Shown here: positions 8,992-17,419 of the stretch, piece after piece
How positions within the stretch are numbered: the first letter of the stretch is position 1
Layout: the number at the start of each line of letters is the position of its first letter
Source of the DNA: Methanosarcina barkeri MS
Lineage (GTDB): Archaea > Halobacteriota > Methanosarcinia > Methanosarcinales > Methanosarcinaceae
Reading direction: 5' to 3'
Assembly: GCF_000970025.1 (NCBI RefSeq)
Contig: NZ_CP009528.1
Coordinates: forward strand, 917,168 to 981,167
Length of the DNA: 64,000 nucleotides
Notes under the pieces: model-generated
What the model saw: only the letters and a program-made list of their open reading frames with translations
Databases searched by the model: none
Told to the model about the DNA's origin: nothing
Translations under genes and position numbers: made by a program

Positions 8992-9655
8992 AGCCGAAAT
9001 CTCCGCTTCTATTTTCTCTCTTGATGTACTGGTTCTCCAGGAGTTGATGCAAAAGTTTTTCCTGTATTTTTGCCTTGATCCATTTTTCCCTTTCAAAATA
9101 GCCTGTGGCTTCAAGAATGGTCTGAACTTCCCCATGTGTGTTCCTGATATCCTTTGAACTCAGCCCCAGTTCATCACGAATTGACTCAAGGTTCTTTTTA
9201 AAACTGATCCAGCGTTCCCCGAGGTCTCTCTCCATATTCTTAGCTCCAGGACCCGGTATCTTGCTAGCTCCGTTTTCTGCAAGATATTCTCCGATCTCAA
9301 GGAAGTAGGCAAGCTTTTCAACTCCTATACCCTCGTTGATGGCCATCTGCCTGAGCACCTGTACAATTGTTACAGGGCTATTATTTCTGGGACAACGCAG
9401 GTTACAGGAATAACAGTAGAAACAGGACCAGATCATTTCGGACTCAAGTACACTACGGTCGTTTTCCAGTACTTTTTTTACAATCTGGCGCGGGCTGTAG
9501 TCTGTAAAGCGGGCTGCAGGACAGGAGGCCGTGCAGGCTCCGCACTGAATGCAACGGTCAAGCCCCAGAGAGGCAGGTGTCCGGATGCTTTTCTTTGCGG
9601 TTTCTGCAAGGGTTTTACATTCCGGGGTATCGTATTCGTTTACATGTGAAATCAT
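8945..9655 (-). CDS. hdrC: CoB-CoM heterodisulfide reductase subunit C (HdrC2-like)
   Basis: Iron-sulfur electron carrier between HdrA and HdrB, 236 residues. It carries two [4Fe-4S] binding motifs, CIQCGACTASCP (about 35-46) and CFYCYSCNLRCP (about 81-92), followed by the helical region typical of HdrC. Its ATG overlaps the hdrA stop by 4 nt (ATGA), and its 3' end overlaps hdrB, so the three genes form one tightly packed operon. Soluble, as in the cytosolic HdrABC type rather than membrane-bound HdrDE. Confidence 0.92.
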   Translation of the reverse strand: MISHVNEYDTPECKTLAETAKKSIRTPASLGLDRCIQCGACTASCPAARFTDYSPRQIVKKVLENDRSVLESEMIWSCFYCYSCNLRCPRNNSPVTIVQVLRQMAINEGIGVEKLAYFLEIGEYLAENGASKIPGPGAKNMERDLGERWISFKKNLESIRDELGLSSKDIRNTHGEVQTILEATGYFEREKWIKAKIQEKLLHQLLENQYIKRENRSGDFGFENDRRYPGQPAFII

Positions 9656-12060
9656 TTGATCATCTCTCCTTCCTGGGCAAGGTTGGTAAAAGTGCTTGCA
9701 AGCCCTCTTGTGTTTGGAACATAAGCTTTTTTGAAATAGAGCCGGTTTCCTGAATCTCCAAGTTCTTTCTTCAGTTTCTCAAAATGGCTGACAGTTAAAG
9801 GATATATAATCTCAGCTTTTGGGCTATCTGGAGGGTCCTCCACGAAAAGGACAGCCGATGCTCCGCGTTTGAAGGCATAAAGTAACAGGTATTTATCAAC
9901 CACGAGGTTTGTGGGCACTTTGATTAACTTGACATTTGACGGATAGGTCAGTGCACTATTTCCTATATTATCACAGGTTAAGGACGCGATCCCGCTGTTT
10001 ACAAAGCCAATCAGATCTCCTTCTTCGACTACCCCTTCAACTTCGGCTTTTAGCTGGCTTTTTGTAAAGCCTTCAATCTGAATAGCTCCATTCTGACAGA
10101 GTTCAGTACAGTATCCGCACCCAGTACAGACAAGCGGGTCTACGATAATCTTTCCATTCTCATTCAAAGAAAAAGCCTCGAACGGGCACTTGAGACATTC
10201 CTTACACTGATTACAGAGAAGCTGATTGATAATCGGAATTTCGTTTACAAGGGCTTTGGGGCTGTCGGCAATAAAGGCCCTTGCTCTTACAGCTGCAAGT
10301 CCTGCCTGGGAAATAGTATCCGTAACATCCTTAGGGCTCTGGGCAGTGCCACAGACAAAGATCCCGTCCAGTGAGCTGTCTACAGGCCTCAATTTCGAGT
10401 GCCTTTCTTTGATAAAACCGCTTTCATTCTGGCTAATATTCAGTATGCTGGCAATTTTTCGGGTTCCCTTTGAAGGGACCATAGCCGCAGAGAGTACAAC
10501 GAGATCAGCAGGCAGTTCTGTTATTTTCTGGTTAAGGGTATCTTCGAGTCTGACAAGAAGGCTTTTATCCGGCTTCTCGATAATTTCGGCAGGTCTTCCC
10601 CTTACAAATCTAACTCCCATATCCTGGACTGCCCGATAGTAGTTTTCGTAAAAACCAAGAGCTCGCAAATCGACATAACAGATCGTGACCTCAGTACCCG
10701 GATATTTTTTCATTATCAAGTTCGAGTGCTTTAAAGCTGCCATGCAGCAGTACCTGGAACAATAGCGGTTTCCACTTTCTTTTTCGTCCCTTGAGCCCAC
10801 ACACTGGATCATAACTATCCTTTTAGGGATTCCTGGACTATTCTCAGAGGAATTTTCTAAGGAACTTTTACTACCACAGGTGCCTGTTGAGCTGACAGCA
10901 TCAGGGTTCAGGCTGAAGTCCGAAGGCCTGACCAGTGTTCCTTTTGTAGGGCCATTGATCCCGAGCATTCTGGCAAGTTCCATCTGGGTCATAACGTTTT
11001 TGAAAATTCCATACCCGTACTGGGGTTTCTGGGATGCGTTATACTCCTCAAACCCGGTAGCAACAATAACTGCACCTACATTGAGCTCTATAATCTCTTC
11101 CTTCTGTGAGAAGTCAATAGCTCCGGATTTACAGGCCTCTGCGCATTTTCCGCATGTTTCGCCCTTGAACTGCAGGCAGTAGTCAGGATCTATGCAGTAA
11201 ATTTTCGGGACGGACTGGGAGAAACGCAGGGAGATTGCCTTTTTGTCCATGTACCCACAGTTGAACTCATTTTCAACCAGGACAGGGCAGACGCGGCTGC
11301 ATCGGCCACAGCCTGTACAGTTATCGTGTACGTATCTCGGTTTTTTCCTTAGCTTTACTGTGAAGTTGCCAGCACTTCCGCTTAAGCTTTCTACCTCAGT
11401 CCAGGTTAGAAGGGTTATTTTCGGGTTAGCTATTACTTCATTCATCAGCGGGCTTAGCGAGCACATAGCGCACTCTTCCGCAAGTTTGTCAGGAGAAAAA
11501 ACTTTGCCTATTTTTGCCATATTCCCACCGATACTGGTGTCTTTCTCGACCAGGTAGGTGGAAATTCCGTTGTCTGCAAGGTTAATTGCCGCAGTTATTC
11601 CTGCAATTCCTCCGCCAATAACGAGGGCCTGCGGAACGATATTTACTTTTATTTCTTCAAGGGGTTCATCATTTTTCAGGCGGTTGAGTTTTCCCTGAAG
11701 AAGTGAGAGGGCTTTCTCAGTCGCTCCGGCTTTGTCCGGATGCACCCAGGCACAGTGTTCCCTGAGATTTGCTATTTCAAGCATTGCCCGGTTCAAGCCT
11801 GCTTCCTGGATACACTTTTTAAAAAGAGTGCCGTGTTTGGAAGGCGTGCACGAACCTATTACTATCCGGTCGAGGTTCCCTTCAGAAATTTTATTTTTAA
11901 TAAGGGTCTGTCCTTCTCTTGAACAGAGATACTCATAATCGAAGACCGGGATCCCTTCTGCCTTAAGGGTTTTCTTAAGTGTATTAATATCAATACGTTC
12001 GGAAATGTTCCCACTGCAATGGCAGATAAATACAGCGGTTTTGTCCAGGGCAGCGTTCAT
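9652..12060 (-). CDS. hdrA: Heterodisulfide reductase subunit A fused to an MvhD-like domain (HdrA2-like)
   Basis: Flavin-based electron-bifurcating subunit of 802 residues. An N-terminal cysteine region (FICHCSGN, YLCSREGQ, GSCTP) precedes a thioredoxin-reductase-like FAD domain with VIGGGIAGITAA (about 146-157), the HdrA motif EECAMCSLSPLMNE, ferredoxin-type motifs (NCTGCGRCSRVCP; CLQFKGETCGKCAEAC), QCVGSRDEKESGNRYCSRYCC, and two more cluster motifs near 615-650. The last 130 residues resemble MvhD. Fused HdrA2 works with HdrB2C2 on ferredoxin and F420H2 in Methanosarcina acetivorans (Ferry laboratory); assignment here is by architecture. The region about 385-412 is a serine-rich insertion. 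No Shine-Dalgarno precedes the ATG. Confidence 0.92.
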   Translation of the reverse strand: MNAALDKTAVFICHCSGNISERIDINTLKKTLKAEGIPVFDYEYLCSREGQTLIKNKISEGNLDRIVIGSCTPSKHGTLFKKCIQEAGLNRAMLEIANLREHCAWVHPDKAGATEKALSLLQGKLNRLKNDEPLEEIKVNIVPQALVIGGGIAGITAAINLADNGISTYLVEKDTSIGGNMAKIGKVFSPDKLAEECAMCSLSPLMNEVIANPKITLLTWTEVESLSGSAGNFTVKLRKKPRYVHDNCTGCGRCSRVCPVLVENEFNCGYMDKKAISLRFSQSVPKIYCIDPDYCLQFKGETCGKCAEACKSGAIDFSQKEEIIELNVGAVIVATGFEEYNASQKPQYGYGIFKNVMTQMELARMLGINGPTKGTLVRPSDFSLNPDAVSSTGTCGSKSSLENSSENSPGIPKRIVMIQCVGSRDEKESGNRYCSRYCCMAALKHSNLIMKKYPGTEVTICYVDLRALGFYENYYRAVQDMGVRFVRGRPAEIIEKPDKSLLVRLEDTLNQKITELPADLVVLSAAMVPSKGTRKIASILNISQNESGFIKERHSKLRPVDSSLDGIFVCGTAQSPKDVTDTISQAGLAAVRARAFIADSPKALVNEIPIINQLLCNQCKECLKCPFEAFSLNENGKIIVDPLVCTGCGYCTELCQNGAIQIEGFTKSQLKAEVEGVVEEGDLIGFVNSGIASLTCDNIGNSALTYPSNVKLIKVPTNLVVDKYLLLYAFKRGASAVLFVEDPPDSPKAEIIYPLTVSHFEKLKKELGDSGNRLYFKKAYVPNTRGLASTFTNLAQEGEMIK

Positions 12061-12631
12061 TATATTAAATCTTTCAGGGATTCATATTTAAGACTTGCCG
12101 GAATACTTACATAACTAACCCAATTAGGACAGAGCACCTGTAATTATTGCAAAATACGGATAATTTTTAATTAAAAAAGTGAACTTTGAATTTTCTTTTG
12201 CTTTGTTCATACTATAATTCAATTTCCTTAGCAAATGGAATTACAATCAAAATGCGTTTATTCTATATATACAGGGAGGCTGTAAAGGGAGGCTTGCAGA
12301 ACTCTGGGAGTATAGATTGTTCTTCAGTCTATAAATTCTGAGCCTTCTGCCTCCAAAAAAATAATATGTAAAATTGTCTAAAAGTTTTTATAGGCGCATA
12401 ATTATATATATGGAGAAAGTATTATTATTTAAATCAACAGAGAAAAACAGATTTTGTGAGATACTCCCACAGATCAGAAACTCATATAAATAGAAATATA
12501 TTTAATAAAAGCAATAAAATATGCTGAAAATATAACAAATCTAAAATAATATGTTTCTATTGATCTGAAATACTGGATGGGAAAATAATATCGGAAGCAG
12601 TCACATTCTGCTCTTTCGGTATAATTGGTAG
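12061..12631. other. Gene-free region between hdrA and the first regulator gene
   Basis: Divergent promoter region, strongly AT-rich. It holds the hdr TATA box and, on the other side, runs such as CATAATTATATATATGG (about 12399-12415) that may serve the regulator. No further gene is seen. Confidence 0.35.
12083..12092 (-). promoter_or_regulatory. TATA box of the hdrA2C2B2 operon
   Basis: On the minus strand CTTAAATATG lies about 23-32 nt before the hdrA ATG, and no ribosome site is present between them. This predicts a leaderless or very short-leader transcript. Confidence 0.35.
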
Positions 12632-13033
12632 ATGATAGTTGTGGCAGATAATGGGTTTACATCAAAGGACAACGAATTTAAGATGGGAGAGATTGAATAC
12701 GAGATGGTGGAGCTTTTAAGAAGGCTTAATATTAATAGACCAGTTGCTCTCACCCTTGCATGCCTTTCTAAAGGAGAGGAAATTTCTTCCCAACGCATCG
12801 AAATGGTATCAGGCTTGAGACAGCCAGAAGTTAGTATCGCAATGCGCTATCTCCGTGAAAATGACTGGGTAGATATGCGGGAAGAAAAGAAGAATCAGGG
12901 CAAAGGCAGACCGGTTAAATTGTATAAACTGACGGTTCGGATGGAAACGATTATCAATTCAATAGAAGAAGACGTAATGGCTGAAAGTAAGGCCGTGCTT
13001 CAGAATATAGAACGCCTCAAGAGCCTTTCCTGA
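12632..13033 (+). CDS. Winged-helix transcriptional regulator, paralogue 1
   Basis: A 133-residue DNA-binding protein of ArsR/MarR-like winged-helix fold. The helix-turn-helix is read as EEISSQRIEMVSGLRQPEVSIAMRYLRENDWVDMREEKKNQGKGRPVKLYKLT (about 50-102): a recognition helix (RQPEVSIAMRYL) followed by the basic wing GKGRPVKLY. A helical C-terminus (about 103-133) probably dimerises. No ligand domain is present, and the target is unknown. The paralogue at 14239-14652 shares the same HTH nearly unchanged. A start further in (MGEIEYEM, residue 18) is possible. Confidence 0.78.
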   Translation: MIVVADNGFTSKDNEFKMGEIEYEMVELLRRLNINRPVALTLACLSKGEEISSQRIEMVSGLRQPEVSIAMRYLRENDWVDMREEKKNQGKGRPVKLYKLTVRMETIINSIEEDVMAESKAVLQNIERLKSLS

Positions 13034-14238
13034 AATCAATTTTAGAGCAGAAATATCACAAACTTTTTTCATAAATTCTCAGAAAACTTAATTCTTAATT
13101 CTAACGTCTGGGTTTTATAACCCGGATTCTACTTCTTATCTGTTATAACCCGGATTCTATTTCTTATCTGTTAAGTGCATTATAAAGGTAGGATAGTTGA
13201 GGAAAGTTTAGCTCTTTTTCGTAATTAGTTTATCTTTTCTCAATACTTGTAATACCATTTTTTCTTCTTATGATCTTCTTTTTCCATTTTTGCAATGCCT
13301 TTTCTCAGTCAGTCTCTTTTCGGTTCTTTTGATATCTGGTTTTCCACTTGAATCTAAACTTCAAAAACGACAAAGGAACAGCAATTTTTCGGATATTAAA
13401 TCAGGATTTCGCGCTTGAAGTACAAAATTAAGCAAATAGACTCTCCAGTTAAACTTGTAATTTATAAAGTTATAGGTCCAGATTATTGATTTTCTCAGTT
13501 CAACTGTATAAATTTTAGAAAATATAGTATATAATGGATACGAGGAAGAAACATCTCAATAGAGGTAAAGAGGGCATCTAGTAAGCTTTAGCAATTTTTA
13601 GTATAAAAATGTCCTACAAATTCTTTTTACACTTTTATAAATTTAAAAAACTTGAGTTCAACAAAAGTTGAGTTTGAAGCAAAACCTGGGTTTTTAAAAA
13701 GTCAAAATTAATACTAAGTTTGTAACAAAGTTTGTATTCTCTTCAAATTGTATGGGGAAAAGTAAATTTCATGTATTTCTAAAAATTTAAAAATTTAACA
13801 ATGCACAAAAAACAACTTCAAGTAAAACAACTTTAAGTGATGCATTCAACTTTACAACTATATGGTAAAATTGTTGTGTATTTCTCAAGTTGGAATATTC
13901 TCCATTGAATTTTAGAGGATACCAACGTTTGGTCATAAAAGAAAGTCAGAATTAAAAAATACCATATTTTATAAGAGAATCCTGATTGAGATGGAAGAGA
14001 ACCAGACTCCTAAATTTTTAGATACTTTTAAAGTTTTTAGATAACTTTAAAGTTCTATGAATAAAAAGACAAGAATTAGTAATCGGTGTCGAAAACGAAA
14101 AACACTATCATCTGGTCACTTTTTATATGAGTGAACGTTTCAAACACTCTATTAATTATTATCAATTAATATATATTAAAAAAAACATAAGCAAATATTT
14201 ATATTAATCTACTATATAATAGTTCTTTGGGTGATTAA
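13034..14238. other. 1.2-kb gene-free region between the two regulator genes
   Basis: AT-rich with no supported gene. A perfect-register tandem pair of a 28-bp unit (TTATAACCCGGATTCTACTT...) occupies 13115-13142 and 13143-13170. Short runs such as TTTTTAGATACTTTTAAAG recur near 14020-14050. The long upstream region may carry regulatory sites for paralogue 2. Confidence 0.4.
14198..14206 (+). promoter_or_regulatory. TATA box of winged-helix regulator paralogue 2
   Basis: TTTATATTA about 33-41 nt before the ATG, with a GGGTGA ribosome site between, predicts a short leader of about 12 nt. Confidence 0.35.
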
Positions 14239-14652
14239 ATGGTAGATAAAAGTGGTCCAGTTATGGATATATCTAACACAAAAAAAGAGATCCCGGTAGC
14301 TATGGGACCAGACGAACATGAAATGATAGAACTATTTAGAAGAATTAACGTTAGTAGACCAATTGCTTTTACGCTTGCATGCCTTGCAAAAGGAAATGAG
14401 ATCTCGTCCCAGAACATTGAAATGGTATCAGGCTTGAGACAACCTGAAGTCAGTGTTGCAATGCGGTATCTCCGCGAAAATAACTGGATTGACATCCGGG
14501 AAGAAAAGAAATCAAAGGGTAAAGGCAGACCGGTAAAGTTATACAGGCTTACAGTCCCAATGGACTATATTGTTAGCAAGATCGAAGAAGATATTGTAGC
14601 CGAAAGCAAAATCGTGTTCAAAAATATTGAACGCCTGAAGCACATTGCCTGA
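14239..14652 (+). CDS. Winged-helix transcriptional regulator, paralogue 2
   Basis: A 137-residue paralogue of 12632-13033 with the same winged-helix region (NEISSQNIEMVSGLRQPEVSVAMRYLRENNWIDIREEKKSKGKGRPVKLYRLT). The N-terminal 25 residues differ, while the predicted dimerisation helix (ISKIEEDIVAESKIVFKNIERLKHIA-like) is kept. The start is supported by GGGTGA 4-5 nt upstream. The near-identical recognition helices suggest that both proteins bind the same or similar operators, possibly their own long upstream regions; this is inference. Confidence 0.8.
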   Translation: MVDKSGPVMDISNTKKEIPVAMGPDEHEMIELFRRINVSRPIAFTLACLAKGNEISSQNIEMVSGLRQPEVSVAMRYLRENNWIDIREEKKSKGKGRPVKLYRLTVPMDYIVSKIEEDIVAESKIVFKNIERLKHIA

Positions 14653-14949
14653 AACTATTCATGGGGATTTGCCCCAATCTAAATTTTCCCTGACGATTAA
14701 TTTTTTCATTACATGAACACTCAATAAAGATATTCATTTAAAGGGCATTTATAAAATCTCCTGTTTTATGTAATATCTTTAATTTACTTTTTAGGAGATT
14801 GTTTTTTCTCAGTTTATGTTTTTTCGGAGTTCACTCTTATTCTAAGTTTATCAGTTTTCTAAGTTTAGTTTTGTTAAGTTTATCGTCTTTCTAAGTTTAT
14901 TGGTTTTTCTGAAATTGTTTCTTTCGAGTTTATTCTTCTAAAGCGGGAA

Positions 14950-15030
14950 AGCTCCAAAAATATGATGAAAAGCTCCAAAAATATGATGAAAAACTCCAAA
15001 AATATAATGAAAAGCTCCAAAAGTCTCAAC
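14950..15030. repeat. 21-bp tandem repeat, four copies
   Basis: Units starting AGCTCCAAAAATATGATG begin at 14950, 14971, 14992 and 15013 with a few changes. They fill part of the gene-free stretch 14653-15066, which otherwise holds only T-rich runs of TCTAAGTTTAT type. Confidence 0.7.
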
Positions 15031-15066
15031 AAAAGTTCAAAATAGAATAATGTCCAAAAAAATATT

Positions 15067-15143
15067 TGGTGGGCCCGCTGCGATTCGAACGCAGGACCTC
15101 ACGGTTATCAGCCGTGCGCTCCACCAAGCTAAGCTACGGGCCC
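15067..15143 (-). tRNA. tRNA-Ile (GAT), copy 1
   Basis: A 73-base cloverleaf on the minus strand with acceptor stem GGGCCCG/CGGGCCC, anticodon loop CTGATAA (anticodon GAT) closed by the stem CACGG/CCGTG, T-loop GTTCGAATC, discriminator A, and an encoded CCA (15067-15069). It differs from the next copy by one base in the D-arm region. Confidence 0.93.
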
Positions 15144-15204
15144 GATCGAAAGTAAATAAAATTATAATACCTGAAAATTCTCCTGAGAAAGGATTATCAT
15201 ATTG

Positions 15205-15281
15205 TGGTGGGCCCGCTGCGATTCGAACGCAGGACCTCACGGTTATCAGCCGTGCGCTCCACCAGGCTAAGCTACGGGCCC
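15205..15281 (-). tRNA. tRNA-Ile (GAT), copy 2
   Basis: Same structure as copy 1, about 60 bases upstream of it on the same strand, again with an encoded CCA (15205-15207). The only change is G for A within the D-arm segment. The two were probably produced by tandem duplication and may be co-transcribed. Confidence 0.93.
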
Positions 15282-15451
15282 AAATATCAGGTTTTTTAAA
15301 ATCACCGAAGTAGAAAGGCTTTTCAGGAAAGCTTCCCAATCCGACAACACTTCTAATACTCAATTTACTACTTATAACTTTTGCTTGAAGCTCTTTAATT
15401 TCTAAGCTTCAATAATTTATTTGCAAGACGTCGAGCCTATATAGCGACAGC

Positions 15452-15460
15452 TTTATATAA
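15452..15460 (+). promoter_or_regulatory. TATA box of the tRNA-Ala gene
   Basis: TTTATATAA, a textbook archaeal box A, lies 45 nt before the mature tRNA-Ala 5' end, leaving room for a 5' leader of about 20 nt to be removed by RNase P. Confidence 0.5.
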
Positions 15461-15504
15461 GATATTGAGTGTATGAGGGATGCTGATGAAGCAAAGCCTG
15501 AAAT

Positions 15505-15576
15505 GGGCCGGTAGATCAGGGGAAGATCGCTACCTTGGCATGGTAGAGGCCTCGGGTTCAATTCCCGACCGGTCCA
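15505..15576 (+). tRNA. tRNA-Ala (GGC)
   Basis: A 72-base tRNA with acceptor stem GGGCCGG/CCGGTCC, which contains the G3:U70 pair that marks alanine tRNAs, anticodon loop TTGGCAT (anticodon GGC) on a CTACC/GGTAG stem, and T-loop GTTCAATTC. The CCA end is not encoded, unlike in the two tRNA-Ile genes nearby. Confidence 0.94.
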
Positions 15577-15878
15577 CTTAAAAACTTTAATAGTTCTGAT
15601 TAATACTCTTTTTTATACTATATCTTGTTGTATAAAGGCTGATTTTAAAGCACCTTTGAGTTTATCTCAAAATTCAAATCATTCCTACAACTTGGGAATG
15701 AGCAATGTTAGCTTTAAAGCTTCAAAATAATATACTGTTAGTTATATACGAGCCTAACTAAACATATTTTATGAATCTTGATTTCTGAATCTTGACCTGG
15801 CGCTGAAAACAAAGGTTTTGTCTAAAGAAGATGTTAAATTGCTTCCAATATATCTGAAATTCTGTTATACTAAGTGAT
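15577..15878. other. Gene-free stretch between tRNA-Ala and the deaminase gene
   Basis: AT-rich with no supported gene, RNA or repeat. A T-rich run just after the tRNA (CTTTTTTATA, about 15606) could end its transcript. Confidence 0.3.
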
Positions 15879-16499
15879 TTGAAAGAGTTTATGAAACACT
15901 TCATTACACAGGACACGCCTGTTACGGAAGAAGTGCTTAATGTCATCGCTCATTTGCCCACAAAAAGTCTTCCTGCGATAGTTGAAGATAAATTTTTTGT
16001 TAAACTGAGAGACCAAAATATTATGCGTATAGCAGTTTTACTTACGCAAAAAAGCTATGACGAAGGTGGATGCCTCATCGGTGGCGTTATCATCGATAAC
16101 AATACGCGTCGGATTGTTGGGAAAGGACACGATACGCTTGTGCAGGATGGTGACCCTTACAACCACGGTGAAACGTCAGCAATACGCGATGCAGGACGAC
16201 AGGACTTCAGTAATACCACGATTTTCACAATGCTTAGTCCCTGTGACGTTTGTGCCACGTTAATATATATGCGCCAATTCGACCGTGTGGTCGTCGGTGA
16301 TGTTACAAGTGCCTTGGGTAATGAAGTGCCTTGGGTAATGAACAGATGCTTTGCGAGAAGGGTGTCAAAGTCTATATCCTTGAAGACTCCGTGGGGAATA
16401 GCATTGTATGCAAAATATCGGGCTGAAAAACCGGAGCTTGACATGGAAGATTGGAAAGGCCTGGCTGCCGTTTGCAAAGCCACTCAATCGACTTTATAA
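15879..16499 (+). CDS. Cytosine deaminase-like protein with a scrambled internal segment
   Basis: Zinc-dependent deaminase of the CDA superfamily, closest in motif layout to yeast-type cytosine deaminase (GGxxIGG, GKGHDTLVQ, HGETSAIRDAGR, TMLSPCDVC). The zinc ligands (His in HGE, two Cys in SPCDVC) and the catalytic Glu are intact. A 17-bp tandem duplication (16309-16325/16326-16342) shifts the frame after LGNE, and an extra base near 16388 restores it before GIALYAKYRAEKPELDMEDWKG. About 20 residues between are therefore out of frame. Removing both indels would give EQMLCEKGVKVYILEDPWGIALY, as expected for the family. The start (TTG at 15879 or ATG at 15891) is uncertain, and about 45 N-terminal residues are not family-typical. 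Confidence 0.68.
   Translation: MKEFMKHFITQDTPVTEEVLNVIAHLPTKSLPAIVEDKFFVKLRDQNIMRIAVLLTQKSYDEGGCLIGGVIIDNNTRRIVGKGHDTLVQDGDPYNHGETSAIRDAGRQDFSNTTIFTMLSPCDVCATLIYMRQFDRVVVGDVTSALGNEVPWVMNRCFARRVSKSISLKTPWGIALYAKYRAEKPELDMEDWKGLAAVCKATQSTL
16309..16342 (+). repeat. 17-bp tandem duplication inside the deaminase gene
   Basis: GTGCCTTGGGTAATGAA occurs twice without a gap (16309-16325 and 16326-16342). Its length is not a multiple of three, so it shifts the deaminase reading frame. Confidence 0.92.
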
Positions 16500-16579
16500 A
16501 GTCAAACAGTCCAAATAATCCTGGTCAATACCAATATTTTTTCATGTCTTGAACCGTCTTTAAATGGCTCGATATTTGC

Positions 16580-16731
16580 CCTTGGAGACAGCAGTTTTAG
16601 ATCCGACTATATGCTCTAAAGGTTTTAGCGATTACAGCCCGGCAAAGACGGAAGAAAAGAATAAAGTGGAAATGGCAGAGGGAGAAACAGTAAAAGATGA
16701 GAAAAGTATCTTGGGCTTGAATGTTGGGTAA
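16580..16731 (+). pseudogene. Possible gene remnant (flavodoxin-like end)
   Basis: Two short frames look coding but are separated by a stop and frameshift: IFALGDSSF-like (compare GLGDSSY of flavodoxins), then CSKGFSDYSPAKTEEKNKVEMAEGETVKDEKSILG up to a stop at 16729-16731. The similarity is too short to name the family with confidence. It may be the tail of a decayed gene. Confidence 0.25.
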
Positions 16732-16773
16732 AAAAGTTGGTTGTAAGGTGGTTCACAAGGTTTGACCTGCACA

Positions 16774-16970
16774 AATGAAGTCTATTACGGGATCAGTTTT
16801 GAAGTTGTCCTGAATTTTCTTCATTTTACGGATACGCGTTAATGAAGTCTATTACGGGATCAGTTTTGAAGCTGTCCTGAATTTGCTTCATTTTACAGAT
16901 ACGCGCAATGAAGTCTATTACGGGATCAAATTTCAAGCTGTCCTGAATTTACTCCAATTTACAGATTGCT
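16774..16970 (+). repeat. 66-67-bp tandem repeat, three copies
   Basis: Units begin with AATGAAGTCTATTACGGGAT at 16774, 16841 and 16907. The third is the most diverged at its end. The repeat unit has no stable long open frame shared by all three. It lies in the gene-free stretch between the deaminase and the IS. Confidence 0.88.
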
Positions 16971-17150
16971 CCCTCATGAACCAATTAATATTATGTACAT
17001 TACTATATAAAAAAGTAACGATGAAATATAATTTTATTTACTCAGTTTCCATGGTTAACGTGCTCATCCAAAAATTGGTCACCTACAGTTACCTATTTGA
17101 TGTTTATTACAACGGGAGCGCAGAGGATCATGAATACTCCATTCTTTAAA

Positions 17151-17273
17151 GGCTGTCCGACAATTACTTTCGGTAATAAAAGAATTCCTTCTTAAATTCC
17201 TTTTTTGATTTAAATGCTTTATTTGCTTCCTTTTTAGCACTTTTTTATTACTATCTGTAATTGTCAGACAGCC
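17151..17273. mobile_element. 123-bp MITE with about 33-bp inverted ends
   Basis: The left end (17151, GGCTGTCCGACAATTAC) and the right end (reverse complement GGCTGTCTGACAATTAC, ending at 17273) are near-perfect inverted repeats. The similarity continues inward through GTAATAAAA for about 33 bases on each side. The interior is AT-rich and non-coding. No clear target duplication was found. Confidence 0.72.
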
Positions 17274-17419
17274 TGTTTATGGTGGTGTAGCCGCCCGTAA
17301 TTTGATTTTTCAGAATATACCTTAACAATCACTTAATGGTATGTGATAGCTTTGGTCATTGTACGTGGGTTCGAGCGTATTTTTTCCAACCTTGATAATT
17401 CCTGATTTCGAAGGAATAG

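Noticed and set aside
9001-9135. A longer HdrB start giving 362 residues
   Set aside because: It would add about 48 unrelated residues and overlap hdrC by about 190 bases; TTG 8991 with a GGAG site fits the family start better.
15037-15363. Open frames with LARSLAWWSARLITVRSCVRIAAGPP repeats
   Set aside because: They are translations of the two tRNA-Ile genes.
16883-17149. An 88-residue frame
   Set aside because: It begins inside the 66-bp tandem repeat and runs into non-coding AT-rich DNA.
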